64,000 nt of DNA from Sporosarcina gallistercoris. GTDB lineage: Bacteria > Bacillota > Bacilli > Bacillales_A > Planococcaceae. Each line of letters begins with the position of its first letter. Position 1 is the stretch's first letter. The notes below the pieces were generated by a model. That model saw only the letters and a list, made by a program, of their open reading frames with translations. It was not told where the DNA came from and searched no databases. The position numbers and the translations under genes are program-made. Shown here one piece after another: positions 9,612 through 18,333 of this stretch. The DNA lies in NCBI RefSeq assembly GCF_014836415.1, contig NZ_JACSQY010000001.1, positions 186,001-250,000 of the forward strand, given 5' to 3'.

Positions 9612-10020
9612 TACCATCAGGAAATTCGTAAGCCATGTTTTGTTCCCTTGTACTCAAACGGTTTACACCTCGTACTCAGGGTGGTAATCATCTATCTACA
9701 GACGATTGTCTGTCCCTTCCTCCGTTCATTTCCTTCGGAAGAGCGCCCCTACCATAATTTGGGTTTCTCACTCGCGGGGTTTACCTCGTTCCACCTGTAC
9801 CGTTTCCGATACAGCTCCGTCACTGTGGCACTTTTCAGGAAACGTCTTCCATATCCAATAATGGACTTAGGAATTATTTCCGCCGTCAGCTGAGTAAACA
9901 GCGCCCCGGCTTATTTTTTGGCCGGGCACGAACACTACGGACATCTCAGTACCGTGTGAGCATGGACTTTCCTCTCCAGTGTCTAGCACTGCAGCAATTA
10001 CCTGAATTTCCGTCATGGCT
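9612..10020 (-). ncRNA. rnpB: RNase P RNA, Bacillus (type B)
   Basis: This is the catalytic RNA of RNase P, about 409 nt, which trims the 5' leader of pre-tRNAs with the RnpA protein. Conserved type B blocks are readable on the minus strand: GAGGAAAGTCCATGCTC, GTAGTGTTCGTGCC, AAAGTGCCACAGTGACG, GTGGAACGAGGTAAACCC, GAGAAACCCAAAT, and TAGATAGATGATT, ending with AACAAAACATGGCTTAC. The 5' and 3' ends pair over GGAAATTC/GAATTTCC plus CCAT/ATGG, forming helix P1 and setting the limits to within a few bases. It accounts for most of the coding gap at 9489-10072. Confidence 0.97.
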
Positions 10021-10025
10021 TGATT

Positions 10026-10054
10026 AGTATACAGCAGAACCCCACTTTCCGCAA
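10026..10054 (-). promoter_or_regulatory. promoter of rnpB (TTGCGG-17-TATACT)
   Basis: The -35 TTGCGG (10054-10049) and -10 TATACT (10031-10026) have a 17-base spacer. Predicted initiation is at about 10019, which coincides with the RNase P RNA 5' end deduced from helix P1. The -35 lies in the loop of the hairpin after gpsB. Confidence 0.75.
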
Positions 10055-10069
10055 GGGTAAGTGGGGTTC
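10037..10069 (-). terminator. hairpin after gpsB, overlapping the rnpB promoter
   Basis: A perfect 11-bp GC-rich stem (10037-10047 with 10059-10069) and an 11-base loop, 4 bases after the gpsB stop codon. No clear U tract follows, so termination efficiency is uncertain; it may instead protect the gpsB 3' end. Confidence 0.6.
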
Positions 10070-10072
10070 ATC

Positions 10073-10369
10073 TTATTCGTTTCCTGAAAGTTTACTGCCG
10101 AAAACAGCTTTTTCCAAATTAGAAATACGTTTCAACAAGTCGAAGTTTGTTGTCCCTGGAGCACTCGATGCCGGACGTTTCTGGACAGTGGATAATTCGT
10201 TTTGAAGTTCTGCATTTTCACGTTCGAGCTCTGCGATCCGCTTTTTAAAACTTTCATAATCATGAATCACACTGTCCAAAAACAAATCAACTTCTTCTTG
10301 GTTATAACCACGCATACCTGTTTTAAACTCTTTTTCAAGAATCGTTTTTGAATCCAATTTAATATCCAT
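10073..10369 (-). CDS. gpsB: cell division protein GpsB
   Basis: This 98-residue cytoplasmic adaptor of the DivIVA family has an N-terminal membrane-binding domain with the conserved [11 protein letters not shown] segment, a coiled coil (about 35-65), a variable linker rich in Ala, Ser and Pro, and a C-terminal trimerisation helix ending in KAVFGSKL. It binds penicillin-binding proteins such as PBP1 and moves them between division septum and side wall. ponA lies 5 kb away in the same window. ATG 10369 has GGAAGGA upstream. In B. subtilis ypsA sits next to gpsB; it is absent here. Confidence 0.97.
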   Translation of the reverse strand: MDIKLDSKTILEKEFKTGMRGYNQEEVDLFLDSVIHDYESFKKRIAELERENAELQNELSTVQKRPASSAPGTTNFDLLKRISNLEKAVFGSKLSGNE

Positions 10370-10455
10370 TCAACAACGTCCTTCCGTCAGTGGTAACTGA
10401 TTTAAGTATAGCATATCATGTCCAATCCTGTCTGCTCACGTCAAGATTAAACGTG

Positions 10456-11742
10456 TTATTTTGTCGAGTCCTGCGCTTGCCCGGGAAATAATTTTCTCTT
10501 AAGTCTCATTTCCCGTTTTGTGAATTCGGCAATCATGCGCATAGAAAATGAAGCGGTCAAAGAGGAGTCTCGTGACAACAATCCTTTGGCTACCCCACAA
10601 AGTTGCAATGCCTTTGTGCAGTCTTTGTTTTTATGCTCATGAATTTTCGCCATTTCCTCAAGCGCAATAATCCGTTCACGCCCAGCAGACTTCGTCATAC
10701 ACACACCGAACGCTTCTAATGCCTCTTTATATTTCCCATTCTTTTTTAATAGGAAGCCAAAATGGAAGTGAGTTGTCGGATGCTGTGTCCCATATTCCTC
10801 GATTACTTGTTCTAACACAATTGCTGCTCGACTGTGCGACTTCAGGTCAGCATACCATTTACCGATGTTCGTTTGACTAACCGCAGTCCCTGATAACTCC
10901 TCTTGTAAAAGGAGCTCAGTTGAACGGATATATAGCGTAACAAGTGATAAAATATCGAGTTCATTGTGCAACAATATCTTCATCAGCATTTCTGCACGTC
11001 CATTTTTAACGGCATCTTGATAGATGATCGGTGCCAAGTGACCTGGCATATCATCTTCCCGCACGAAACCTAGTTGTTCCTCTTCAACTGCGGGTAATTT
11101 GAATGACTCCATCTCATGTTTCCATATGCGTCTGGACCCGTGAAGCAGGTCGATCTGATCGTGCTTAGGCAATGGGGGCAGCAAGTTACGGTTCATCGTC
11201 CATCTCGTATCCAATTGGGGCATATCGAAACTCTTTCCGTTATACATGACTAATGTAACCGGCTTTTCCCATAAACCCGTTGCATATAGGAACGCTGCTT
11301 CATGGGCAGGCCCCGGAAGGACATATTGTGTCATTCTGAAGCCATTTCCACGTTGCTCGATTAGACCGATCAGGAAAATAAGTGTACCAGTCCCTTTCAA
11401 TCCAGTCGTTTCGGTATCGAAAAAAAGAAGTTTTTTGTCGGGGTCAGGTGCTAACGGATGTCGTTCACCTGAGCTCTTCCATTTTTGCAACGTGACCGTC
11501 AGCTCATTCAATTGATATTTTCCGTGTGTATAGGTTTCGTCATAGTCCACAATTTTCTTATAGACCGTGCCGTAGAGGTTGGTCTCTTTTTCAAGGCCGG
11601 CAGCTAGCCACTGTGATTCGTAACTAGGAGATGACGCTTGAGCGATTCCTTGGGTTTCCTTAGGGGCGGAAGTGACTGATTCCGTTTTTTTTAACATACC
11701 TTTCATCTTCATCAGATTTTGTTCATAGGACACGCATGTCAC
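10456..11742 (-). CDS. mrfB: DEDDh-type exonuclease MrfB (YprB)
   Basis: This 428-residue protein has an RNase H-like exonuclease domain beginning with FFDTETTG (D109, E111) and a C-terminal helical repeat region (about 300-400) resembling TPRs. In B. subtilis MrfB works with the helicase MrfA in a mitomycin C repair pathway that excises crosslinks independently of UvrABC. The start is uncertain: GTG 11742 overlaps the mrfA stop by 20 bases; GTG 11733 has better SD spacing (AGGCGG), and the B. subtilis protein aligns best from the MKMKGML region at about 11712. The overlap shows tight coupling with mrfA. Confidence 0.88.
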   Translation of the reverse strand: MTCVSYEQNLMKMKGMLKKTESVTSAPKETQGIAQASSPSYESQWLAAGLEKETNLYGTVYKKIVDYDETYTHGKYQLNELTVTLQKWKSSGERHPLAPDPDKKLLFFDTETTGLKGTGTLIFLIGLIEQRGNGFRMTQYVLPGPAHEAAFLYATGLWEKPVTLVMYNGKSFDMPQLDTRWTMNRNLLPPLPKHDQIDLLHGSRRIWKHEMESFKLPAVEEEQLGFVREDDMPGHLAPIIYQDAVKNGRAEMLMKILLHNELDILSLVTLYIRSTELLLQEELSGTAVSQTNIGKWYADLKSHSRAAIVLEQVIEEYGTQHPTTHFHFGFLLKKNGKYKEALEAFGVCMTKSAGRERIIALEEMAKIHEHKNKDCTKALQLCGVAKGLLSRDSSLTASFSMRMIAEFTKREMRLKRKLFPGQAQDSTK

Positions 11743-14005
11743 CGCCTGCCAAACTCTTCAAAAGCTTTTCAGCACCTAGTTTCAGATTCATATCCGATTC
11801 CGGCGGACCTGTACAAATTGGACAGCCCGCCTCACACTCACATGAACTTACGTGTGAGGCCGCTTGACGAAGCAATGCATTCCATAGGTCAAACATCTTT
11901 TCACTCAATCCGATCCCACCAGGATAACTATCGTAGATGAAAAATGTCGGTTTTCCCGTGTGAACAGCTTTCACTTGCGGTACGACATGAATATCAGTTC
12001 TGTCACATTGCACAAATAACGGAATAAAAGATTGCATCGTATGCGCTGCGCCGGTCATAGCGTCAGTCAAGGCAGCTTCTGTCCATCCTTCAGGGACATC
12101 AAATGCCAGCCACGTGGAAGCCGTGTGGAGCTCTTCAGCAGGCAGGCGAATAGGTCCGGAACCGATATTGTCGTGTGAATCGAACCGGATTTTCTTGAAA
12201 ATTGTAGGAATAGCAAGTACAGCTAGGTCTCCGAATGCCACAGTACCGGAATTTTGCTCCTGCTTTTTGTCTTCACTGATCACTTTCAGCTCAACTGCCA
12301 GATTGGCGTCTGTGAAGTAATCGACATCCACTTCTGTCACATACGCTTTCTTTTCTTCCCAATCCAGCATTTCAACTTGGAATTGTGTGCCTTGGTGTAA
12401 ATAGATCGCTTCTTCATGTAACAGGGTCATCGCACTGAAACGATCCATTTCTCCGATGACTGTCGTTTCTTTTGGACGTGTTCTATCGATAATCACTACG
12501 TTCTCTTGTGAAGCGGATCGTAAACTAACTTCACTCGCAGGAAAACGTTCTGTCATCCAATGCCAGTGGTCCCCTGCCAAAACGAGAACTCCTTCAGCTG
12601 CTAGAAATTCCAATAGCTGCTGGACATCGAACTCTGCATACAGGTCGTTCTCAGAAAAAGGCAGTTCAAATGATGCACACCTAAGATGGTCCATGAGAAT
12701 CACAATATTATCAGGGTGGATATGCGCCTCTTCCGGAGACCCGCCTAATAAGTAATCAGGGTGCTCAATGATGTATTGGTCCAACGCCAAGGACTGCGCG
12801 ACATAGATGATCAGGGCGTCATCTTGCCTTCTTCCTGCCCGCCCTGCTTGTTGAAGTGCACTGGCGATATTTCCTGGGTAACCCGTCATCACACATGCTT
12901 GGAGTTGACCTATATCGATTCCGAGCTCCAGTGCATTTGTACTGACCACTGTTTTAATCGACCCATTTCGAAGTCCTTTTTCAATTTTACGCCGCTCTGA
13001 AGGAAGATATCCTCCTCGGTATCCCATGATCGTCTCGTCCATCAATTTCTTTTTGGTGAGCTCTTTCATGTAAGTCACGAGCATTTCCACGCGCACTCTG
13101 CTTTTCGCAAAAATGATCGTTTGTACCCCTTCCCGGTATAGACGGGAAGCGATATCCCGAACTTCCAAAACGGCACTCCTGCGAATACCGAACGTTTCAT
13201 GGACAACAGGTGGATTGTAAAACAAAAAATGCTTCTTGCCTGCGGGCGCTCCGTTATCTGCAATAAGCTCCATTGAAGAATTCGTCAGGTTTTCCGCCAG
13301 TTGTTGGGGGTTAGCAATGGTTGCCGAAGTACAGATGAATACAGGATCGCTTCCATAATACGCACAAATTCGTTTTAAGCGTCTTAAGACATGGGCAACA
13401 TGTGTACCAAACACTCCCTTATACGTATGCAACTCATCAATCACGATATACTTCAAGTTCTCAAAAAGTGATACCCATTTTGTATGATGAGGTAAAATTC
13501 CGGAATGGAGCATATCGGGATTTGTTAACACGATGTGCCCAGATTTGCGAACCTTTGTTCTAAGACCCGGCGCGGTATCCCCGTCATACGTATAACTCAA
13601 AACCGTCTCTCCGCTCGCTTCAATAAGTGCATGCAGGTCAGCTAACTGATCTTGCGCAAGTGCTTTAGTTGGAAAGAGATACAATGCTCGTGATGCATCG
13701 TTCTCCAATATGCTTTGAAGAACTGGTAAGTGATAACATAGCGATTTACCCGAAGCTGTTGGAGTGACCGCGGTGTATGATTTTTTTTGCTGAGCAAAGT
13801 CAAATGCTTTCCGCTGGTGGCTGTATAGCTTTTGGATTCCCTTATATGAAAGAGCTTTCTTTAATGAAGGATGCAATTTTTCAGGAAAAGGAGCATAGAT
13901 GGCATCCTTTCCTTCCGTCACTTTATAATGCTTTACATTCGTCGCAAATTCGGGATCTTGTTTCAACTCATCAATAAATGATTGGAGATTTACATTAGTT
14001 GCCAT
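11723..14005 (-). CDS. mrfA: DEAD/DEAH-box helicase MrfA (YprA) with zinc-binding DUF1998 domain
   Basis: This 760-residue superfamily 2 helicase has the Q-motif/Walker A TPTASGKS, Walker B DELH, and motif VI QQAGRAGRR. The C-terminal DUF1998 domain holds four cysteines in C-x-C-x3-C-x2-C (about 719-727), the zinc site known to be required in MrfA. B. subtilis MrfA is a 3'-to-5' DNA helicase acting with MrfB in mitomycin C crosslink repair. ATG 14005 has AAGGAGGG upstream and overlaps the end of the DUF1798 gene by 11 bases, so three genes form one coupled unit. Confidence 0.93.
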   Translation of the reverse strand: MATNVNLQSFIDELKQDPEFATNVKHYKVTEGKDAIYAPFPEKLHPSLKKALSYKGIQKLYSHQRKAFDFAQQKKSYTAVTPTASGKSLCYHLPVLQSILENDASRALYLFPTKALAQDQLADLHALIEASGETVLSYTYDGDTAPGLRTKVRKSGHIVLTNPDMLHSGILPHHTKWVSLFENLKYIVIDELHTYKGVFGTHVAHVLRRLKRICAYYGSDPVFICTSATIANPQQLAENLTNSSMELIADNGAPAGKKHFLFYNPPVVHETFGIRRSAVLEVRDIASRLYREGVQTIIFAKSRVRVEMLVTYMKELTKKKLMDETIMGYRGGYLPSERRKIEKGLRNGSIKTVVSTNALELGIDIGQLQACVMTGYPGNIASALQQAGRAGRRQDDALIIYVAQSLALDQYIIEHPDYLLGGSPEEAHIHPDNIVILMDHLRCASFELPFSENDLYAEFDVQQLLEFLAAEGVLVLAGDHWHWMTERFPASEVSLRSASQENVVIIDRTRPKETTVIGEMDRFSAMTLLHEEAIYLHQGTQFQVEMLDWEEKKAYVTEVDVDYFTDANLAVELKVISEDKKQEQNSGTVAFGDLAVLAIPTIFKKIRFDSHDNIGSGPIRLPAEELHTASTWLAFDVPEGWTEAALTDAMTGAAHTMQSFIPLFVQCDRTDIHVVPQVKAVHTGKPTFFIYDSYPGGIGLSEKMFDLWNALLRQAASHVSSCECEAGCPICTGPPESDMNLKLGAEKLLKSLAGGDMRVL

Positions 14006-14372
14006 CTCCGCCCTCCTTATTCTCTTTTTCCAACGCGATCCGTACAGTATTCAACGTATAACTTGCGGATTGGATCGATTGAACAAACCGTTTCTTCCCT
14101 GTCTTTTGATAAAAGGACTGAACAGTGAATTGCTTCATCAGATCATTCAGAGTTGAAATCTGAATGGGTCTTACATATTTCGGACGGCTAGTTCGGATCC
14201 ACTGTTGTACGAGTTCGTCCCATTCATTTATCATCTGATGCGTTCGGTCGGCATATGGTTTAACTTCTTTATAAAAGTCGGGTTCGCGATTTTCTTTGCG
14301 CATGTCGCTATGCCGGACTAGACATTCATCACATACTTCAAGTAATTGTTCTGTCAACTTCTGTAACCTCAT
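13995..14372 (-). CDS. YppE-like DUF1798 protein
   Basis: This is a predicted soluble, mostly helical protein of 125 residues without recognisable catalytic motifs. It resembles Bacillus YppE (DUF1798), which occupies the same neighbourhood near recU. ATG 14372 is preferred over GTG 14384 because AAAGGTGA sits 8 bases upstream. The function is unknown. It is the first gene of a unit with mrfA and mrfB, which hints at a link to DNA repair, but this is only context. Confidence 0.75.
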   Translation of the reverse strand: MRLQKLTEQLLEVCDECLVRHSDMRKENREPDFYKEVKPYADRTHQMINEWDELVQQWIRTSRPKYVRPIQISTLNDLMKQFTVQSFYQKTGKKRFVQSIQSASYTLNTVRIALEKENKEGGDGN

Positions 14373-14406
14373 ACTGCTTGTCACCTTTCTACTGCTTCTA
14401 TTTCTA

Positions 14407-14436
14407 AGTTTATCAAACTAGAGCTTGCAGTTCCAA
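14407..14436 (-). promoter_or_regulatory. candidate promoter of yppE-mrfA-mrfB (TTGGAA-18-TAAACT)
   Basis: The -35 TTGGAA (14436-14431), an 18-base spacer, and -10 TAAACT (14412-14407) with a TGA extension just before it. It is divergent from the recU promoter. Confidence 0.5.
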
Positions 14437-14522
14437 CATTGTCGAACGTCCATTCTTCTTTCAAATGAATAGCATTTTATAGTTTGCAACCTAATCAACG
14501 TTTTAACGTCTCAATATTGTGG

Positions 14523-14528
14523 TATGAT
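14523..14528 (+). promoter_or_regulatory. candidate extended -10 of recU-ponA
   Basis: TATGAT preceded by TGG forms an extended -10, about 28 bases before the chosen recU start. No good -35 was found; TTTTAA lies at 16 bases. Confidence 0.45.
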
Positions 14529-14556
14529 ACACTGATGACGTGAGGTGAGTATGTTG

Positions 14557-15189
14557 GTGATACGCTATCCAAATGGCAAAAAATATATAGCTGCTGCGAC
14601 GAAAACAGCTGCCAAACCAACTTCTTCAACTTTCAGCAACCGAGGTAAAACGTTGGAAGATGAATTGAATGACAGTAACGAGTATTATACGAGTAGAGGG
14701 ATTGCAGTCATTCATAAAAAACCCGTACCTATTCAAATTGTCAACGTCCGCTATCCAGCAAGAAGTGCTGCAGTCATAACTGAAGCTTACTTTAAAACTG
14801 CTTCCACAACTGACTATAACGGGGTTTGGCAAGGGAAATATGTCGATTTCGAAGCAAAGGAGACGAAAAACAAAACTTCTTTTCCTTTACAAAACATACA
14901 TGATCATCAGGTGGCACATATGTCCCAAGTGCATGAGCAAGGTGGAATTGCATTTCTAATCATACGTTTCTCTCTTTTAGATCGTTATTTCGTAGTACCC
15001 TTCAAGAACTTCATCGAAAAGTGGAAACGAATGACAGAAGGTGGCAGAAAATCGATCACACTTGATGAAATCGTGGAAATATCCATCGAATTGCAACCAG
15101 GCTATCAACCTCGTCTCGATTATTTACAAGCAATAACCGGCATGGTGGAACATCCGACCGGCGAACGAACCGAAAGGCAGGAATCCTAA
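14557..15189 (+). CDS. recU: Holliday junction resolvase RecU
   Basis: This nuclease of about 210 residues cuts four-way DNA junctions during recombination and chromosome segregation. The recognisable core runs from NRGKTLEDELN through IAVIHKKPVPIQIVNV, TTDYNG, the catalytic region VDFEAKETKNK, and FPLQNIHDHQ. GTG 14557 gives the family N-terminus MIRYPNGK with SD GAGGTGA 8 bases upstream; GTG 14545 and ATG 14551 are also in frame but badly spaced. Its stop TAA overlaps the ponA ATG (TAATG), so recU and ponA form a coupled operon, the same arrangement as in B. subtilis. Confidence 0.95.
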   Translation: MIRYPNGKKYIAAATKTAAKPTSSTFSNRGKTLEDELNDSNEYYTSRGIAVIHKKPVPIQIVNVRYPARSAAVITEAYFKTASTTDYNGVWQGKYVDFEAKETKNKTSFPLQNIHDHQVAHMSQVHEQGGIAFLIIRFSLLDRYFVVPFKNFIEKWKRMTEGGRKSITLDEIVEISIELQPGYQPRLDYLQAITGMVEHPTGERTERQES

Positions 15190-17957
15190 TGGACAATAAC
15201 ACTCCTAATTCAAGGACCGCACGCAGACAACAAGCAGAGGCGGAACAGAAATCGTCACGTAAAAATAAAAAGAAACCTAAAAAGAAAAAAGGTCTCATTA
15301 AGACCATATTTAAAGCAGTCGTCATCATCGGATTATTATTCTTAATGGCAGGCGGTGGACTATTCGCGTATTACGCGAGTACAGCACCTGAATTGGATGA
15401 AAGCCTTTTAAAAGATCCACTTTCTTCTAAAGTTTTAGATCGTAATGATAATGTCATTTACACAACTGGAAATGAGAAACGAAAATACACACCATACGAC
15501 CAAATACCAAAAGAATTGGAAGCCGCAATTCTTGCAACGGAAGACTCACGTTTTTACAAACACCATGGAATTGATCTATGGCGACTTGGTGGAGCTGTCC
15601 TTGCCAATCTTAAGAGCGGATTCGGCTCTCAAGGTGCATCGACGTTAACACAGCAAGTTATTAAGAACTCTTTCTTTACAAACGAAAAAACTTTAAAGAG
15701 AAAAGCGCAGGAAGCATGGCTGGCCTTTAAACTCGAACGAAATTATTCCAAAGAAGAAATTTTTGAAATGTACTTTAACAAAGTCCTCATGTCAGGAAAT
15801 AAATATGGATTCGGAACAGGTGCTGAGTACTTTTTCGGAAAAGAGTTAAAAGAATTGGAGCTTCCTGAGATGGCAATGCTAGCCGGAATGCCTCAATCAC
15901 CAAATGCCTATAATCCATTTAAACATCCTGAACGCGCCGAAAAACGTCGTGACATAGTCTTAAAACTTATGAATCAGCATGGAAAAATTACACAAGAAGA
16001 AATGGATACAGCAAAATCCATCCCTGTCACTGCTTCCCTTCTTCCTGAAGAGAAACGTGAAAAACCGACTGATACTAAATACCAAGCGTATATCGATATT
16101 GCAATGGACGAACTACAAAAAGCAGGTTACAAAGATATTGAAGCAGATGGCGTAACAATTCAAACTGCACTCGATCCGGATGCTCAAAAAGCTGTTGAAA
16201 AAGCACTTGCAGATCCAAGTAATTTCGAATCAGACACTATTCAAGCAGGTATGACCGTTGTCGATACAAAAACGGGCGAGATTGTGGCTGTTGGTGGCGG
16301 ACGTGATTACAAATTATTCAACCACAACTTTGCAAGCGACCAAAAGCGACAACCTGGTTCTTCCATTAAGCCGATCCTCGATTATGGACCAGCTATTGAA
16401 AATTTGAATTGGTCGACTGGTCAAACGATTGTTGATGAAAAGACAAAAGGCATAAACGCTAACAATGTCGACGGTAGATTTAAAGGACCAATTACAATGC
16501 GACAAGCAGTTTATGAATCACGTAATATCCCAGCAATTAAAACATTCAACGAAGTCGGCACTAAAAATGCTAAAGAATTTGCAAATTCACTTGGATTGCC
16601 AGTTAAAGAACTGAATCCATCTGATGCAATCGGCGGAGGCGGAAACGACTTCTCCACTCTGCAAATGGCAGGTGCATTTGCTGCATTCGGTAACGAAGGG
16701 ATTTACAATGCTCCCCATGCAGTGAAAAAAATTATTTTGCGAGATGGTAAAACTGAAATTAATCTTGCTCCAGATCCGGTGTCGGTCATGAAAGATTCCA
16801 CCGCTTATATGGTGACAGATATGCTTCGTGACGTTTTGACAAAACCAAATGGAACTGGAACAAAAGCCAATATCCCTGGCATGGATATCGCAGGGAAAAC
16901 CGGCACAACGAACTACGATGCAGATTTTAAGAAGAAAAATAATATTGGCCAATATAGTGTCCCTGACTCTTGGTTTGCAGGATATACAACCGATTATTCG
17001 ATTGCCGTCTGGGGTGGTCATGAAAAACGCAATGAACCGATTGTCGGCTTCCCCGGCGGGCGCGATATGCCGAAAGAATTGTTCCGTCAAGTGATGAGCG
17101 ATATCACTTCCGGTAATAATCCTAAAAAGTTCAAAAAGCCTAGTTCAGTTGAGGAAGCTACCATCGTAGTAGGATCCCAACCGCTTCAGTTGGCAACCAA
17201 TAGCACACCTAGTAACTTGAGACAGGATGAGCTATTTGTTCGAGGAACCCTTCCTGAGCGCACATATGTAGAACCGGAGCCTGAGGAAGAAGTGACTGAA
17301 CTTGAAGCGCCGACTGACTTACGGGCAGAATATAATGCCGATAATCAGGAAATAGACTTGAGTTGGAACCATAACGAACCTGATTCCGATGACTTCGATG
17401 GTGATGTCACCTTTGCGGTTTCAGTTTCAGTAGATGGCGGAGGCTCTCAATCACTAACGGAAACCGGAGATGATTCCTTCACGTTCGGAAATGTGGAGCC
17501 CGGACATACGTACACCTTCTCTGTTATCGCAAAAGCAGGCAGTCTCGTTAGTTCCCCTGCCTCCACTACACTTATGATTCAGGCGACTGAAGAAGAAAAG
17601 CCTGAAGAAAACCCTGAGGATCAAGAGCAAGGAGATTCTGAACAGGACAATGTGGATGAAGGACAAAACGATGGTTCAAACAATGGGAACAATAACGGAA
17701 GCAATAACGGCAACGGGAACAATGGTAATAACGGCAACAATAATGGCAACAATAATGGCAACAACGGGAATAACTCTGGAACAAACGGTAATGGTTCAGA
17801 CGGAAACAATACAGAAAATAATGGAGACGGCACTGGCGAGGAAGGCTCCGATGAAGTCAGCAGTAAACCATCGAACAATCCGAACTCCAACACAGCCAGT
17901 TCACCGAAACCTCCTGCAACTAAGCCCGAGGATACGACAACGTCAAACGATAACTGA
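15189..17957 (+). CDS. ponA: class A penicillin-binding protein PBP1 with FN3 domain and Asn/Gly-rich tail
   Basis: This is a 922-residue bifunctional peptidoglycan synthase. A Lys/Arg-rich cytoplasmic head (about 20-37) is followed by one membrane segment (about 38-62). The glycosyltransferase domain contains E118 in EDSRFYKHHGID; the transpeptidase domain contains S391-x-x-K394, S444-R-N446 and K570-T-G572. After the catalytic part come a fibronectin type III-like domain (about 706-797) and an acidic, then Asn/Gly-rich low-complexity tail (about 800-922). It builds septal and side wall peptidoglycan outside the membrane and is a GpsB client. The start overlaps the recU stop. A strong terminator follows. 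Confidence 0.96.
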   Translation: MDNNTPNSRTARRQQAEAEQKSSRKNKKKPKKKKGLIKTIFKAVVIIGLLFLMAGGGLFAYYASTAPELDESLLKDPLSSKVLDRNDNVIYTTGNEKRKYTPYDQIPKELEAAILATEDSRFYKHHGIDLWRLGGAVLANLKSGFGSQGASTLTQQVIKNSFFTNEKTLKRKAQEAWLAFKLERNYSKEEIFEMYFNKVLMSGNKYGFGTGAEYFFGKELKELELPEMAMLAGMPQSPNAYNPFKHPERAEKRRDIVLKLMNQHGKITQEEMDTAKSIPVTASLLPEEKREKPTDTKYQAYIDIAMDELQKAGYKDIEADGVTIQTALDPDAQKAVEKALADPSNFESDTIQAGMTVVDTKTGEIVAVGGGRDYKLFNHNFASDQKRQPGSSIKPILDYGPAIENLNWSTGQTIVDEKTKGINANNVDGRFKGPITMRQAVYESRNIPAIKTFNEVGTKNAKEFANSLGLPVKELNPSDAIGGGGNDFSTLQMAGAFAAFGNEGIYNAPHAVKKIILRDGKTEINLAPDPVSVMKDSTAYMVTDMLRDVLTKPNGTGTKANIPGMDIAGKTGTTNYDADFKKKNNIGQYSVPDSWFAGYTTDYSIAVWGGHEKRNEPIVGFPGGRDMPKELFRQVMSDITSGNNPKKFKKPSSVEEATIVVGSQPLQLATNSTPSNLRQDELFVRGTLPERTYVEPEPEEEVTELEAPTDLRAEYNADNQEIDLSWNHNEPDSDDFDGDVTFAVSVSVDGGGSQSLTETGDDSFTFGNVEPGHTYTFSVIAKAGSLVSSPASTTLMIQATEEEKPEENPEDQEQGDSEQDNVDEGQNDGSNNGNNNGSNNGNGNNGNNGNNNGNNNGNNGNNSGTNGNGSDGNNTENNGDGTGEEGSDEVSSKPSNNPNSNTASSPKPPATKPEDTTTSNDN
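17660..17850 (+). repeat. Asn-Gly codon repeat in the ponA 3' end
   Basis: An imperfect repeat of AAYGGNAAC-type units encodes NGNN runs over residues 829-880 of PBP1. Such tracts expand and contract by slippage. The opposite strand is open over long stretches only because of this base bias. Confidence 0.85.
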
Positions 17958-17961
17958 CACC

Positions 17962-18001
17962 AAAAAGCAGCAACTTCGTGAATACGAAGTTGCTGCTTTT
18001 T
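17962..18001. terminator. bidirectional terminator between ponA and ypoC
   Basis: A perfect 18-bp stem (17962-17979 with 17984-18001) with a 4-base loop and A/T-rich ends on both sides, placed between convergent genes. Its last base is the first base of the ypoC stop codon region. Confidence 0.95.
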
Positions 18002-18333
18002 CAATTGGCGATAAATCTGGCCGTCTTTTTTCTCAATTCCGTATAGAGCAAACTCAACTGGATAAGCGCAAATGGACTTACCATCTTGTCTTTGATGAAT
18101 TGAAGGCGCTCCTCCCCATTTAAGGGCTCCATCTTCGTACGGCGGTCAGAACCGCCAGCTGGTGCGCATACTCTAAGCAGCTCTTCATAGTTAGCAATCG
18201 CAATCTTCATCAATTCTGAAGCGCTGCTATGCTTCGCGTCATAAAGCTGCTGAATCTCAGGTTGCAGAGACTCCCACTTATCAAAGTAAGGCATGACTTG
18301 CTGTTTTGTAACGGTTGGGTTTGAATTATCCAT
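18001..18333 (-). CDS. ypoC: YpoC family protein, function unknown
   Basis: This 110-residue soluble, largely helical protein has no catalytic motif that I can see. It matches YpoC by size and by its place after nth in the dnaD operon. The start ATG 18333 lies inside the end of nth (8-base overlap), so it is translated by coupling. The last gene of the ypmB-aspB-asnS-dnaD-nth-ypoC series, it is closed by the shared terminator. Confidence 0.8.
   Translation of the reverse strand: MDNSNPTVTKQQVMPYFDKWESLQPEIQQLYDAKHSSASELMKIAIANYEELLRVCAPAGGSDRRTKMEPLNGEERLQFIKDKMVSPFALIQLSLLYTELRKKTARFIAN

Noticed and set aside
9597..10205. Plus-strand ORFs of 98 and 61 aa
   Set aside because: They lie antisense to RNase P RNA and gpsB, have no SD, and do not resemble any family.
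16587..17090. 167-aa minus-strand ORF
   Set aside because: Antisense to the ponA transpeptidase domain; no SD.
17621..18123. Long ORFs on both strands over the ponA 3' end (127 aa minus, 157 aa plus)
   Set aside because: They arise from the Asn/Gly codon repeat, which lacks stops in other frames. The translations are low-complexity (Leu/Pro or Thr/Met runs) and cross a strong terminator.
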